This document shows positions 8,524 through 17,393 of a stretch of DNA of 64,000 nt, piece after piece. The translations under genes and the position numbers were made by a program. The notes under the pieces are model-generated. The model searched no databases. It was not told where the DNA came from and saw only the letters and a list, made by a program, of their open reading frames with translations. The stretch is from Verrucomicrobiia bacterium. Its GTDB lineage: Bacteria > Verrucomicrobiota > Verrucomicrobiia > Verrucomicrobiales > Akkermansiaceae. How positions within the stretch are numbered: position 1 is the first letter of the stretch; every line of letters starts with the position of its first letter. The stretch lies in the NCBI GenBank assembly GCA_030430455.1, contig JAUIJB010000010.1, positions 1 to 64,000 on the forward strand, read 5' to 3'.

Positions 8524-11500
8524 ATGCCGAGCTTCCCGAGCAGGAGCCACGGGCTGTCCTGCCTCGTGGTCAGCATTTGCCTGGTGGTCCCGAGTCGCGC
8601 CGACCCGGTGACCCCGCTGGCGCCGGTGCGGTTCTTCGATGGCACGGCACTCAACGGGGTGACTCCCTGGATCGAGGGAATCGGCGCCAGCGATCCGGGC
8701 GGGATCTTCACCGTCGCCGACGGCCTGCTGCACTGCTCGGGCGAGGGCTTCGGCGTGCTGGAATCCGAGGATGAATTCCGCGACTACCAGCTGGTGCTCG
8801 AGTTCCGCTGGGGCGAGACCACCTTCGGCCGCCGGGAAGGCAAGGCCCGCGACTCCGGCCTGGTGATGCACAGCCATGGCAGTTCGGGCAGCTGGAGGGG
8901 ATGGCTGCGGCCGGGGATCGAGGCCCAGATCATGGAGGGGGGAACCGGGGACTGGGTGTTCCTCGAGGACACCCTGCCGATCTCGATGCAGGTTCCCCAC
9001 GAGCAGGTCGCCTGCGGCGGCAACACGGCGTGGAACTGCCGTGGTGGCTACCGTTACCTGCCCGGCGGCGCCCTGCTGACCATGGACGACGACCTCGACT
9101 CGGTCCACCTGCTCGGCTGGGACCCCGATTGGGAGGACGTCAAGGGCTTCCGCGGCGTCAACGAGCTCGAGAGCCCGACCGGCGACTGGAACCAGATGGT
9201 GGTCATCGCCGACGGCACGGAGCTTCATTGCTACCTCAACGGCACGCTCGTCAACGCGGCCAGCGCGGTCTCGCCGAGCGAGGGGATCGTCCAGCTGCAG
9301 ACCGAGGGTGCGGAGTACGAGGTGCGTCGTTGGGAACTGCTGCCACTCGGCGCGGCGGTGGGTCCGGCCTTCGTCCGCGACGAGTTGCCGGCGGCCCAGG
9401 TCGGCGAGGCGGTGGACTTCACCGTCCCGCTGGTCGGTGGGGCGCCACCCTTCCAGTGGGAGGTCTCCACCGGCGACCTGCCGCCGGGCGTGGCCCTCGG
9501 TGCCTCCGACGGCCGGCTTAGCGGCACGCCGCTGGCGGGCGGGGCCATCGGCTTCGGGCTGCGCGTGACGGATGCCGGCGGCGCCGTCACCACGCAGGAC
9601 TTCGTCTGGCAGGTCGACGGGACCCTGGGCGGGGACCCGCCGGTCGTCGAGGTGACCAGCCCGGCGCTGGGCGCCAGCATCACGAGTGGCGAGGAGGTGG
9701 TGCTCGCGGCGACCGCCAGCGACCCCGAGGACGGCGACCTCGCGGCGGCGATCGCGTGGAGCTCGGACCTCGACGGGGCGCTGGGAACGGGCGGCTCGAT
9801 CGCCCTGGCCACCCTGTCGCCGGGCCTCCACCGGATCACCGCGGCCGTCACCGACCCGGACTTCAACCATGCCTCCGATCGCACCATCGTGGTGGTCTCC
9901 TCCGCCTCGGTGCAGGTGGTGACGAGCCCGGTTCCCGTCGTCGCGGACGGCCTCATGTCGGGCATGTACCTCTGGCGCAGTGGCGAGGGGATCATTCCCG
10001 CCGAGGACCTCCTCAGCGGTGACGGCGAGTCGCTGAGGATCGCCGGCGACGAAGGCGGGCACCTGTATTCCCACGAGCGCTACCGCGACTACCGCTGCGT
10101 GCTCGAGTACCGCTGGGGCGACAACACGCCGCTGCGCGCGGGCAAGGTCCGCAACGCCGGCCTGCTGTTCCACAGCCGTGGCGACGAGGCCGGCGTGAAG
10201 GACTATTCGATGCCCGGGATGGAGGTCCAGATGGCGGAGGGCAGCACGGGTGACTTCATCCTCGAGATGGGCGACGACGCGCAGGGCAACCTGCTGCCGA
10301 TGGAGATCACGGTCCTCACCGAGCAGGTGGAGTGCGTTTACGACACCTGGAACTGCCGCGGTGGCTACCGCTGGAATCCGGCCGGGACTCCCGTGTTCTT
10401 CAACCAGAACGAGGACAGCGTGCACTGGTTCGACTGGGATCCCGCGTGGGAGGACGAGCCGGGATTCCGGGGTGCCAACGACATCGAGCGCCCGCTCGGC
10501 GAGTGGAACCAGCTGGTGGTCGATGCCGACGGCGACGAGCTCCGGGTCTGGCTCAACGGCACCCGGGTCAACGAGGGCTTCGCCGTCCTTCCCGACGAGG
10601 GAAGGTTCCAGATCGAGATCGAGGGGACCGAGTACTTCCTGCGCCGTTGCGAGTTGCTGCCGCTCGGCACCCCGGTCGAGCCGCGGGTCGACGGGGTGCT
10701 CCCCGGGGCGAGCCTGGGGATGCCCTACCAGGCCGGGCTGGAGGCGACGGCGGGCGTCGGCCCCTTCGACTGGCAGGTTTCCAGCGGGGTGCTCCCGGCC
10801 GGGCTCGGCCTCGACGCCGCCACGGGAACGATCAGCGGCGTGCCGCAGGTGGCCGGGCGCGAGGACTTCGAACTCATGGTCACGGGATCCGACGGCGGCC
10901 AGGCGGTGGTTGCCGCCAGCCTGGAGATCGCCTCGGAGACCATCCCGCTGGACGGCCTGGTCCTGTGGCTCGAGGCCGAGGCCGGCGTGAGCGAGGCGGG
11001 CGCCAGCGTCGCCGGCTGGGCGGACCAGTCCGGTCGCGGCAACGACCTCACGGCGGTGGGCGACCCGCAGTGGCTGGCCCAGGGCAGCCCGGGTGGCTAC
11101 CCGGCCGTGGAGCTCGACGGCAACGACGCGCTGGTGAGGAACGGATCGATCTCCGGGTTTCCCGCGGGGAGTGCCGACCGGACGATGTTCGCGGTGATTC
11201 GCTACGACGCGTCCGACGATTCCTGCGGGGTCGCCTACGGCTACCCGGCGGTGAACCAGGCCTTCGGGGTGATCCAGCGGCCCAGCGGTGGCGGCCTGCT
11301 CGGGCTGCGTGGCTGGGGTGGCGGCTACGACCGCGACTCGACCACGGTGGGGATCGGTGCCGGCTGGCTGGTCCAGTCGGTGGTGCTCGACGACGACACC
11401 GCGACGCACTTCAAGGACGGCGGGGAGATCGACCAGTGGGACCATGCCTATGACACCCGGGTCGAGAGGATCGTCGTCGGATCGAAGATCAACGACAGCG

Positions 11501-12057
11501 GCAACTTCACCGGTGGAGTCGCCGCCGTGCTCGTCTACGACCGCGCCCTCGGCCCGGCCGAGCACGCCGCGGTGGTCGGGAAGCTGACGGCCCGCTACCT
11601 TGAGATGAGCTCGCTCGATTCGTGGCGACTGGAACGCTTCGGCAGCGTGCTCAACGAGGGCCCCGGCGCCAGCAGCGCGAACCTGGACGGCGACTGGATG
11701 ACCACCTTGATGGAGTTCGCCCTGAACGGGGACCCGATGGTGACCGACTCGGTGGGGCGCTTCACTCGGGTGCCTCCGGAGCTGGTGGGCGGCGAGTTCG
11801 TCATCCGCTTCCCGGTGCGCGACGGGGCCGTCTTTGATGGCGGGGTCGCCACGCTCGACGGCGTCCGCTACCGGTTGGTGGCATCGACCTCGCTCGACTT
11901 CATCGCGCCGGACCGGATGGTCGAGGAGCTGCCCCTGCCGGCAGGCGCCGAGGGGCCGCCGCTCGATCCGGGTTGGAGCTACCGGGCCTTCCGCGTGGTC
12001 GGTGAGCAACCGGAGCGCGTGTTCCTGCGCCTCGAGGTGTCCGATCCGGGCGGCTGA
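8524..12057 (+). CDS. Large secreted protein with two DUF1080 domains, Ig-like domains and LamG
   Basis: An 1177-aa protein starting at ATG 8524, which opens a signal peptide (cleavage near SRA-DPV). Order of parts: DUF1080/3-keto-disaccharide hydrolase-like domain (about 32-275), putative Ig (He_PIG) domain (282-365), Ig/cadherin-like domain (372-462), a second DUF1080-like domain (478-718), a second He_PIG (722-805), a LamG/concanavalin-like domain (808-1028), and a tail (1028-1175) of a type common at the C-termini of secreted verrucomicrobial proteins. The two DUF1080 copies share signature segments such as WNCRGGYR and DWNQMVV/EWNQLVV, so they arose by internal duplication. It is probably a carbohydrate-binding or glycoside-degrading surface protein; no catalytic residues can be assigned. 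No PEP-CTERM tail is present. Confidence 0.82.
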   Translation: MPSFPSRSHGLSCLVVSICLVVPSRADPVTPLAPVRFFDGTALNGVTPWIEGIGASDPGGIFTVADGLLHCSGEGFGVLESEDEFRDYQLVLEFRWGETTFGRREGKARDSGLVMHSHGSSGSWRGWLRPGIEAQIMEGGTGDWVFLEDTLPISMQVPHEQVACGGNTAWNCRGGYRYLPGGALLTMDDDLDSVHLLGWDPDWEDVKGFRGVNELESPTGDWNQMVVIADGTELHCYLNGTLVNAASAVSPSEGIVQLQTEGAEYEVRRWELLPLGAAVGPAFVRDELPAAQVGEAVDFTVPLVGGAPPFQWEVSTGDLPPGVALGASDGRLSGTPLAGGAIGFGLRVTDAGGAVTTQDFVWQVDGTLGGDPPVVEVTSPALGASITSGEEVVLAATASDPEDGDLAAAIAWSSDLDGALGTGGSIALATLSPGLHRITAAVTDPDFNHASDRTIVVVSSASVQVVTSPVPVVADGLMSGMYLWRSGEGIIPAEDLLSGDGESLRIAGDEGGHLYSHERYRDYRCVLEYRWGDNTPLRAGKVRNAGLLFHSRGDEAGVKDYSMPGMEVQMAEGSTGDFILEMGDDAQGNLLPMEITVLTEQVECVYDTWNCRGGYRWNPAGTPVFFNQNEDSVHWFDWDPAWEDEPGFRGANDIERPLGEWNQLVVDADGDELRVWLNGTRVNEGFAVLPDEGRFQIEIEGTEYFLRRCELLPLGTPVEPRVDGVLPGASLGMPYQAGLEATAGVGPFDWQVSSGVLPAGLGLDAATGTISGVPQVAGREDFELMVTGSDGGQAVVAASLEIASETIPLDGLVLWLEAEAGVSEAGASVAGWADQSGRGNDLTAVGDPQWLAQGSPGGYPAVELDGNDALVRNGSISGFPAGSADRTMFAVIRYDASDDSCGVAYGYPAVNQAFGVIQRPSGGGLLGLRGWGGGYDRDSTTVGIGAGWLVQSVVLDDDTATHFKDGGEIDQWDHAYDTRVERIVVGSKINDSGNFTGGVAAVLVYDRALGPAEHAAVVGKLTARYLEMSSLDSWRLERFGSVLNEGPGASSANLDGDWMTTLMEFALNGDPMVTDSVGRFTRVPPELVGGEFVIRFPVRDGAVFDGGVATLDGVRYRLVASTSLDFIAPDRMVEELPLPAGAEGPPLDPGWSYRAFRVVGEQPERVFLRLEVSDPGG

Positions 12058-12232
12058 GCGGGCATGACGGGGCGCGACGCGGCACGACCTGTCCGGAATG
12101 GCAGGCGAGCTGGCCTCACGCGATCGCGGGGGAGGGCCCGGATTTCAGCGACTTTCCGCCTCCGGGCGCGTAGGATCCGGCCGATTCAGACCCGCCTGCC
12201 GGGCGGCGAATCATAAGCGAGTTTGGCCATGA

Positions 12233-12248
12233 GATATGTTCACATATC
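12233..12248. promoter_or_regulatory. Perfect palindrome in an AT-rich promoter region
   Basis: GATATGT-TC-ACATATC is a 16-bp perfect inverted repeat in a short AT-rich island (12212-12260) about 55 bp upstream of ATG 12305. Its position and symmetry suit a dimeric regulator's operator for the M48-like gene. No known box is recognised. Confidence 0.45.
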
Positions 12249-12304
12249 ATTGATTTTGGTTGTCAGTTCAATGCCTCCCGTCTAACAGGAGCGCGGTCCC
12301 TTCG

Positions 12305-14149
12305 ATGCCGCCCGGAAGTACAAGTTATTGGTGCGCCCAAGCCCGTCAACGCTATGGCAAGCGGCCGCGGGCCTTGGTGGGCGCCGTGGCGGGGTGGGCC
12401 GCACTCGGCAAGTTCCTGCTCTTCACGGGACTGGTCGGGGGGCCGCTGGCGACGGTGGTGCTTTGTTGCTGGGCGGTGGCGGCCCCGGGACTGGTGTCCG
12501 GTGGCGTGACCATCGCGGTGGGGCTGGCCAGCCTGGCGATGTTGTGGATTGCGCTCGGGGCCATCATGGTCGCGAGCCCGGTCGACCACGGGGTGCGACT
12601 GGATGATGGCGGGGCGCCGCGCTTGCGCGAGCTCCTCGACGGCCTCGGCGCGCACGACGTGGAAGTCCGCATCGATGCCTCCCTGCGGCTCGAGCGACTC
12701 GATCGTCCCGGCTGGGGGTTCCTCAGTGCGCATGGCAGCTGGCTGCGGGTCGGGCTGCCCCTGCTCGAGATCCTCGACGAGGCGGAAGTGCGCCTGCTGG
12801 TGGAGCGCGAACTCGGGGGCGCCGGTCTCGGACCCGCGGCGGGGCGCCTGGTGCGGCTGTGGAAACGCTGGCGGCAGGTGGTCGAGGCGGTCCGGCGCCG
12901 GCCGGGCCGGGAGCTGCTCAAGCGCTTCCTCGCCGGCTACTGGCCGCGCTTCAGCTCGCGGGCGGTGCTGCTCGCCCGTCTCGATGGCCTGGCGCGCGAT
13001 CGCGAGGTCGATGCCGGGGCGCTCGCCGAGGTGGTGAAGCGCGTCGCCATCGCGCGGGTGCGCCGCCATGAGCGCTGGTCCGAGCTGATGGGCAGCCAGG
13101 GTGCCTCCCTCGAGCACGCGTATGCCTCGCTGTTCCGGCCATCCGGCGACTCATGGGAGCGGATCAAGGAGAAGTCCTGGCTGAGCTCGGCGCTGGAACA
13201 GAAGCCCGGACTTTTCGAGACCGAGCCCGAGGTCGGGGCCCGGCTCGAGAACCTCGCCAGCGATTCCAGCCTGGTGCCCCGCAGGAGGCCGCAGGACTTC
13301 GTGCCGGCGGCGGACAGCCTGATCGAGGCGGCGACCCTCGGGCCGATCCGCGACGAGATCGGGCGGCGGTGCCAGGTCGAGTTCGAGGACGAGTGGCGGG
13401 GCAGCCGCCGGTGCTGCCGGGCCGATGATCCCAATGGCACGCCGAGCCGCTTCCTCACTGCGCGCCAGCGCTGGCGGCGCATTTCGGACCTCGTCCGGGT
13501 GGATGGCCTCGAGCAGGTCCAGCCCGAGATCGACCTCCTGCTCGGCCAGGATCCCGATCACTCCGGTGCCCTGTTCCTGCGGGGCCGCTACCTCGCGGCT
13601 CGCGATGCCGGGGCGGCGCGCGAGTCCTTCGAGCGTGCGGCCGGGGACCCGACGCTGCGGGGTGAGGTCTACGACTCCCTGTCACGCCTGGAGGCCCGTG
13701 CCGGCAACGACCGGGAGGCCGCGAGATTCCGCGCCATGGCGGGCGACCACGAGGACGAAATGAGGCTGGCCCTGATCGAGCGCAACCGCGTCACCGTGAG
13801 GGACCGCTTCCGGCCCGCCAGGCTCGCCAGCGAGGTGACCGTCGACCTGACCGAGGCCCTCCACCGCGAGGCGGCGGTGCAGGAAGCCTGGCTCGTCGCC
13901 AAGGAGGTCGAGCACTTTCCGGAGTGGCGCCACCACGTGCTCCTGCTGCGGCTCGAGTGGCCCAACCACCGGATGGTTCCCAACCGCGACGAGAGCCAGC
14001 TGCTCGAGCGGATCGCGCGCTGCGCCCATGTCGACGGCCACCTCCACGTCTGCACGGTTGATGGCCTGCCCGGCAAGCTCCTGCGCATGATCCGGCGGCG
14101 GGTCGAGGGGTCGGCGATCTACCGACGTGGCGCGCGGCAGCGGCGCTGA
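12305..14149 (+). CDS. M48-like membrane protein with degenerate zinc site and helical C-terminal half
   Basis: A 614-aa protein (ATG 12305; an in-frame TTG at 12260 would add 15 residues). Two hydrophobic segments (about 23-60 and 62-92) are followed by LRVGLPLLEILDEAEVRLLV and ERELGG (about 148-172). This pattern matches the M48 protease core, where one expects LGLPLL...LSPEEFRAVLAHELGHH. At the HExxH position the residues are R168-E169-L-G-G172, so both zinc-binding histidines are missing and proteolysis is unlikely. The C-terminal half (about 400-500) is helical, with a TPR-like stretch (PDHSGALFLRGRYLAARDAGAARESFERA). It may be an inactive scaffold protein. The M48 link is inferred from local pattern only. 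Confidence 0.65.
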   Translation: MPPGSTSYWCAQARQRYGKRPRALVGAVAGWAALGKFLLFTGLVGGPLATVVLCCWAVAAPGLVSGGVTIAVGLASLAMLWIALGAIMVASPVDHGVRLDDGGAPRLRELLDGLGAHDVEVRIDASLRLERLDRPGWGFLSAHGSWLRVGLPLLEILDEAEVRLLVERELGGAGLGPAAGRLVRLWKRWRQVVEAVRRRPGRELLKRFLAGYWPRFSSRAVLLARLDGLARDREVDAGALAEVVKRVAIARVRRHERWSELMGSQGASLEHAYASLFRPSGDSWERIKEKSWLSSALEQKPGLFETEPEVGARLENLASDSSLVPRRRPQDFVPAADSLIEAATLGPIRDEIGRRCQVEFEDEWRGSRRCCRADDPNGTPSRFLTARQRWRRISDLVRVDGLEQVQPEIDLLLGQDPDHSGALFLRGRYLAARDAGAARESFERAAGDPTLRGEVYDSLSRLEARAGNDREAARFRAMAGDHEDEMRLALIERNRVTVRDRFRPARLASEVTVDLTEALHREAAVQEAWLVAKEVEHFPEWRHHVLLLRLEWPNHRMVPNRDESQLLERIARCAHVDGHLHVCTVDGLPGKLLRMIRRRVEGSAIYRRGARQRR

Positions 14150-14212
14150 GCCCGATGGGCTGTCGCGTTCGCGGTTTGAGATCGATGGCTGCCCGGCTAG
14201 GCTGGCAATGGC

Positions 14213-16489
14213 ATGAGTGGCATGAGCGAGGAGGAACCAGGCCCACGGGTGTCGCCGCCCGGGAAGGAGGCGGGCGGATGGCCCGCGGTGGCTTCGTCGC
14301 TGCGCCACGTGGTCGGTCGTGACGGCTTGGCGCGCGGTGGCCGGGCCCTGGCACGGCTGAACCAGGTGGGCGGCTTCGACTGCCCGAGCTGCGCCTGGCC
14401 GGACCCCGATGGCGAGCGGTCCTTCGCCGAGTTCTGCGAGAACGGCGCCAAGGCGGTTGCTTCGGAGGCGATGAAGCGGACCATCGGCCGCGAGTTCTTC
14501 GCCCGCCACTCGGTGGCCGACCTGCTCGAGCGGTCGGACGAGTGGCACGACAAGCAGGGCCGGCTGGCCGAGCCGATGATCCTCCGCGAGGGCGCGAGCC
14601 ACTACGAGCCGGTCGGCTGGGACGAGGCCTTCGCCGTCCTGGCGGAGGAGCTGAAGGCGCTCGACTCCCCCGACGAGGCGGCCTTCTACACCTCGGGCCG
14701 GGCGAGCAACGAGGCGGCCTTCCTCTACCAGATGCTGGCCCGCGCCTTCGGCACCAACAACCTGCCCGACTGCTCGAACATGTGCCACGAGTCGAGTGGC
14801 GCCGCCCTTTCCGCGGCGATCGGGGTGGGCAAGGGGACGGTCAGCCTGGACGACTTCGCGGCTGCGGAGGTGATCCTCTGCGTCGGACAGAACCCCGGCA
14901 CGAACCACCCGAGGATGCTCGCCACGCTCGAGTCGGCGGTCGAGCGCGGCGCCCGCATGGTCGCCATCAACCCGCTGAAGGAGGCCGGCCTGATCGGCTT
15001 CGCCCACCCGCAGAAGCCCGCCGGCTTGCTCGGCCGCGCGACGCCGCTGGCCTCGAGCTACCTCCAGGTCCGGGTCAATGGTGACCTCGCCCTGTTCCGC
15101 GGCGTCGCGAAGTGCCTGCGGGATGACCCGGACTTCATCGCCCGCGAAACCACCGGCTACGACGAGTATCGTCGACTCCTCGCCGGGACCCGCTGGGATG
15201 ACATCGAGCGCCTCAGCGGGGTGTCGAGGCGCGCGATCGAGGAACTCGCCGAACTGCTGGCAGCGGGCGGGCGGCGGGTGATCACCTGCTGGGCGATGGG
15301 CCTGACCCAGCACCGCAACGCGGTCGCGACCATCCGCGAGATCGTCAACGTCCACCTGATGCTCGGGGCGGTCGGCCGCGAGGGGGCCGGCCTGTGCCCG
15401 GTGCGCGGCCACAGCAATGTCCAGGGCGACCGCACGGTGGGCATCTGGGAGAAGATGCCGGAGGCCTTCCTCGCCGCGCTCGACCGCCAGGCGGGCATCC
15501 GCAGTCCGCGCGGTCACGGCCACGACACGGTGGGGTCGATGGTTGCGATGCACGACGGCAGCGTGAAGGTCTTCGTCGCGCTCGGCGGGAACTTCGCCCA
15601 GGCCACCCCCGACAGCGGATTCACCGCGGAGGCGCTGCGGCGGACGCGCCTGACCTGCCAGGTGTCGACCAAGCTGAACCGCAGTCACCTGATCCATGGC
15701 CGCCGCGCCCTGATCCTGCCCTGCCTCGGCCGCAGCGAGGACGACGCCGGGCGCCTGGTCAGTTGTGAGAACTCGATGGGCGTGGTGCAGGCGTCGCGGG
15801 GCCGGCTGCAGCCGGCGGCCGCGGGCCTGCTGTCCGAGCCGGAGATCGTCGCCCGCATCGGTGAGGCGGTGGTCGGGGATGTCGGACGCATCCGCTGGCG
15901 CTGGCTGGCCGGGGACTACGACCGCATCCGCGACTGGATCGAGGCCGTGGTGCCGGGTTTCGACGACTACAACCGCCGGGTCCGCGAGCCCGGCGGGTTC
16001 TACCTCCCGAATGCCGCCAAGCAGCGGAAGTGGAACACGGCGAGCGGCAAGGCGGAGTTCTCCGCCGCGCCGCTGGATGCCTTCGAGGTCGCCGAGGGGC
16101 GCCTCATCCTCCAGACCCTGCGCAGCCACGACCAGTTCAACACCACGATCTACGGCCCGGACGACCGCTACCGCGGGATCGGCGGCGGGCGGCGGATCGT
16201 CTTCCTCAATCCCGACGACATGCGGCGGCGCGGGGTCGGACCGCTGGAGGAGGTCGACCTGACCAGCCACTGGCCGGATGGCGAGCGCGTCGCGCGTCGC
16301 TTCCGTGCGATTCCCTACGACATGCCGCCGGGGATGGCGGCGGCCTATTTTCCGGAGGCGAACGTCCTGGTCCCCGCCGGCAGCGTGGCGCTCGGCAGCA
16401 ACACCCCGACCAGCAAGGCGATCGAGATCAGCATCGCGGCGAGCGGACCGGTGGAGGATCCGAAGCACGGCCATCCCAGGTCCTCGTAG
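14213..16489 (+). CDS. Molybdopterin oxidoreductase, YdeP/FdhF-like alpha subunit
   Basis: A 758-aa molybdenum (bis-MGD) oxidoreductase of the formate dehydrogenase-like YdeP family. It begins with the family's cysteine segment VGGFDCPSCAWPDP (C57, C60) and C75. The molybdopterin regions include YTSGRASNEAAFLYQMLARA, NMCHESSG, VGQNPGTNHPRML and a C-terminal dinucleotide-binding domain (about 640-758, LRSHDQFNTTIYG...). No signal peptide, and no beta or gamma subunit nearby, so it is probably a soluble single-subunit enzyme. E. coli YdeP is linked to acid resistance, but the substrate of this family is not settled. It converges with fdhD, which is the expected maturation factor. ATG 14222 is an alternative start. 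Confidence 0.88.
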   Translation: MSGMSEEEPGPRVSPPGKEAGGWPAVASSLRHVVGRDGLARGGRALARLNQVGGFDCPSCAWPDPDGERSFAEFCENGAKAVASEAMKRTIGREFFARHSVADLLERSDEWHDKQGRLAEPMILREGASHYEPVGWDEAFAVLAEELKALDSPDEAAFYTSGRASNEAAFLYQMLARAFGTNNLPDCSNMCHESSGAALSAAIGVGKGTVSLDDFAAAEVILCVGQNPGTNHPRMLATLESAVERGARMVAINPLKEAGLIGFAHPQKPAGLLGRATPLASSYLQVRVNGDLALFRGVAKCLRDDPDFIARETTGYDEYRRLLAGTRWDDIERLSGVSRRAIEELAELLAAGGRRVITCWAMGLTQHRNAVATIREIVNVHLMLGAVGREGAGLCPVRGHSNVQGDRTVGIWEKMPEAFLAALDRQAGIRSPRGHGHDTVGSMVAMHDGSVKVFVALGGNFAQATPDSGFTAEALRRTRLTCQVSTKLNRSHLIHGRRALILPCLGRSEDDAGRLVSCENSMGVVQASRGRLQPAAAGLLSEPEIVARIGEAVVGDVGRIRWRWLAGDYDRIRDWIEAVVPGFDDYNRRVREPGGFYLPNAAKQRKWNTASGKAEFSAAPLDAFEVAEGRLILQTLRSHDQFNTTIYGPDDRYRGIGGGRRIVFLNPDDMRRRGVGPLEEVDLTSHWPDGERVARRFRAIPYDMPPGMAAAYFPEANVLVPAGSVALGSNTPTSKAIEISIAASGPVEDPKHGHPRSS

Positions 16490-16508
16490 GGAAGCCGCGA
16501 ATGGAAAT

Positions 16509-16528
16509 GGGCAGAGTCGCGACTGCCC
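16509..16528. terminator. Hairpin between convergent oxidoreductase and fdhD
   Basis: GGGCAG (16509-16514) pairs with CTGCCC (16523-16528) around AGTCGCGA, and the inner AGTCGCGACT is itself a palindrome. It sits in the 138-bp gap between two convergent stops and may serve both directions. There is no T-run. Confidence 0.4.
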
Positions 16529-16627
16529 GGTTGTGCCCTGATGAAGGTCTTGTCTTCCTGAGGTGGGCCGGAACCTGGCGCCTTGATCGGTGTCCATTCG
16601 CGGTGGCAATTCATCCGCCGCGGGGCG

Positions 16628-17374
16628 CTACACCACTTCCCCGGCATAGACATTGAAGCGCGGCGGGCGCAGGAAGGCGACCAGCGCCTGGCCGGACTCG
16701 CGGGCGAATTCGACCGCCAGCGACGAGGGCGCCGAGATGGCGGCGACCAGCGGAATGCGGGCGGCGAGCGCCTTCTGCATGATCTCGAACGAGACCCGGC
16801 CGGAGACCATCAGGAAGCACGCCCCGGCCTGCTCCGGCGGGACGCTTCCGATCACCTTGTCGACCGCGTTGTGGCGGCCGACGTCCTCGCGGATGCAGCG
16901 CGGCCTTCCCGCCGCGTCGAACAAGCCCGCCGCGTGCAGCCCGCCGGTGCGGGAAAAGGTCGACTGACCCTCGCGCAGGCGGGCGGGAGCCGCCAACAGG
17001 GCGGCCGCCGGGAAGCGCGCGGCCGCCTCGATCGGCGGGTGGCCGGCGAGGATCGACTCGATCGTCGCCTTGCCACAGATGCCGCAGGACGAGGCGCTGA
17101 ACAGGTTGCGCCGGAGCCGCCCGAGGTCGGCGGCGCGGTGGAGGAAGACGCGGGCGTGGTTGCCCTCGACCTCGAGCCGGCGGACCTCCCCGGCGCTGGC
17201 GATGATGCCCTCGCTGAGCAGGAACCCCCGCACCAGTTCCTCGTCGTGGCCCGGCGTGCGCATGACCACCGCCACCGGGTGGCCGTCGAGGGTGAGCTGC
17301 AGCGGCTCTTCCAGCGCGACGAACTCGCGGCGTCCGGCGGAGGCCTCGTCGCATGCGTCGACTTCGCGGTCCAT
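16628..17374 (-). CDS. fdhD: Formate dehydrogenase accessory sulfurtransferase FdhD
   Basis: Transfers sulfur from the IscS cysteine desulfurase to the molybdenum cofactor of formate dehydrogenase-type enzymes. The 248-aa product from ATG 17374 shows the conserved SSCGICG motif with the sulfur-carrying cysteines C97 and C100, the REDVGRHNAVDKV motif and the C-terminal NVYAGE end. Upstream in-frame sequence overlaps alr and is not coding. It faces the YdeP-type oxidoreductase, its probable client. It follows alr by 19 bp on the same strand. Confidence 0.95.
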   Translation of the reverse strand: MDREVDACDEASAGRREFVALEEPLQLTLDGHPVAVVMRTPGHDEELVRGFLLSEGIIASAGEVRRLEVEGNHARVFLHRAADLGRLRRNLFSASSCGICGKATIESILAGHPPIEAAARFPAAALLAAPARLREGQSTFSRTGGLHAAGLFDAAGRPRCIREDVGRHNAVDKVIGSVPPEQAGACFLMVSGRVSFEIMQKALAARIPLVAAISAPSSLAVEFARESGQALVAFLRPPRFNVYAGEVV

Positions 17375-17393
17375 GGCTCGGGAGGTTGCCGGC

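Noticed and set aside
7026-8711. Long minus-strand open frame extending miaB through lysC
   Set aside because: It is antisense to lysC and low-complexity in composition, as expected of opposite-strand frames in GC-rich DNA.
8446-12009. 1187-codon minus-strand frame opposite the DUF1080 gene
   Set aside because: It is rich in His, Arg, Glu and Gly with no domain, whereas the plus strand has clear domains and a signal peptide. High GC makes such shadows common.
12058-12304. A tRNA or riboswitch upstream of the M48-like gene
   Set aside because: No cloverleaf or conserved aptamer pattern was recognised; only the small palindrome stands out.
13682-16609. 975-codon minus-strand frame opposite the molybdopterin gene
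   Set aside because: It is antisense to two well-supported plus-strand genes and shows no motif.
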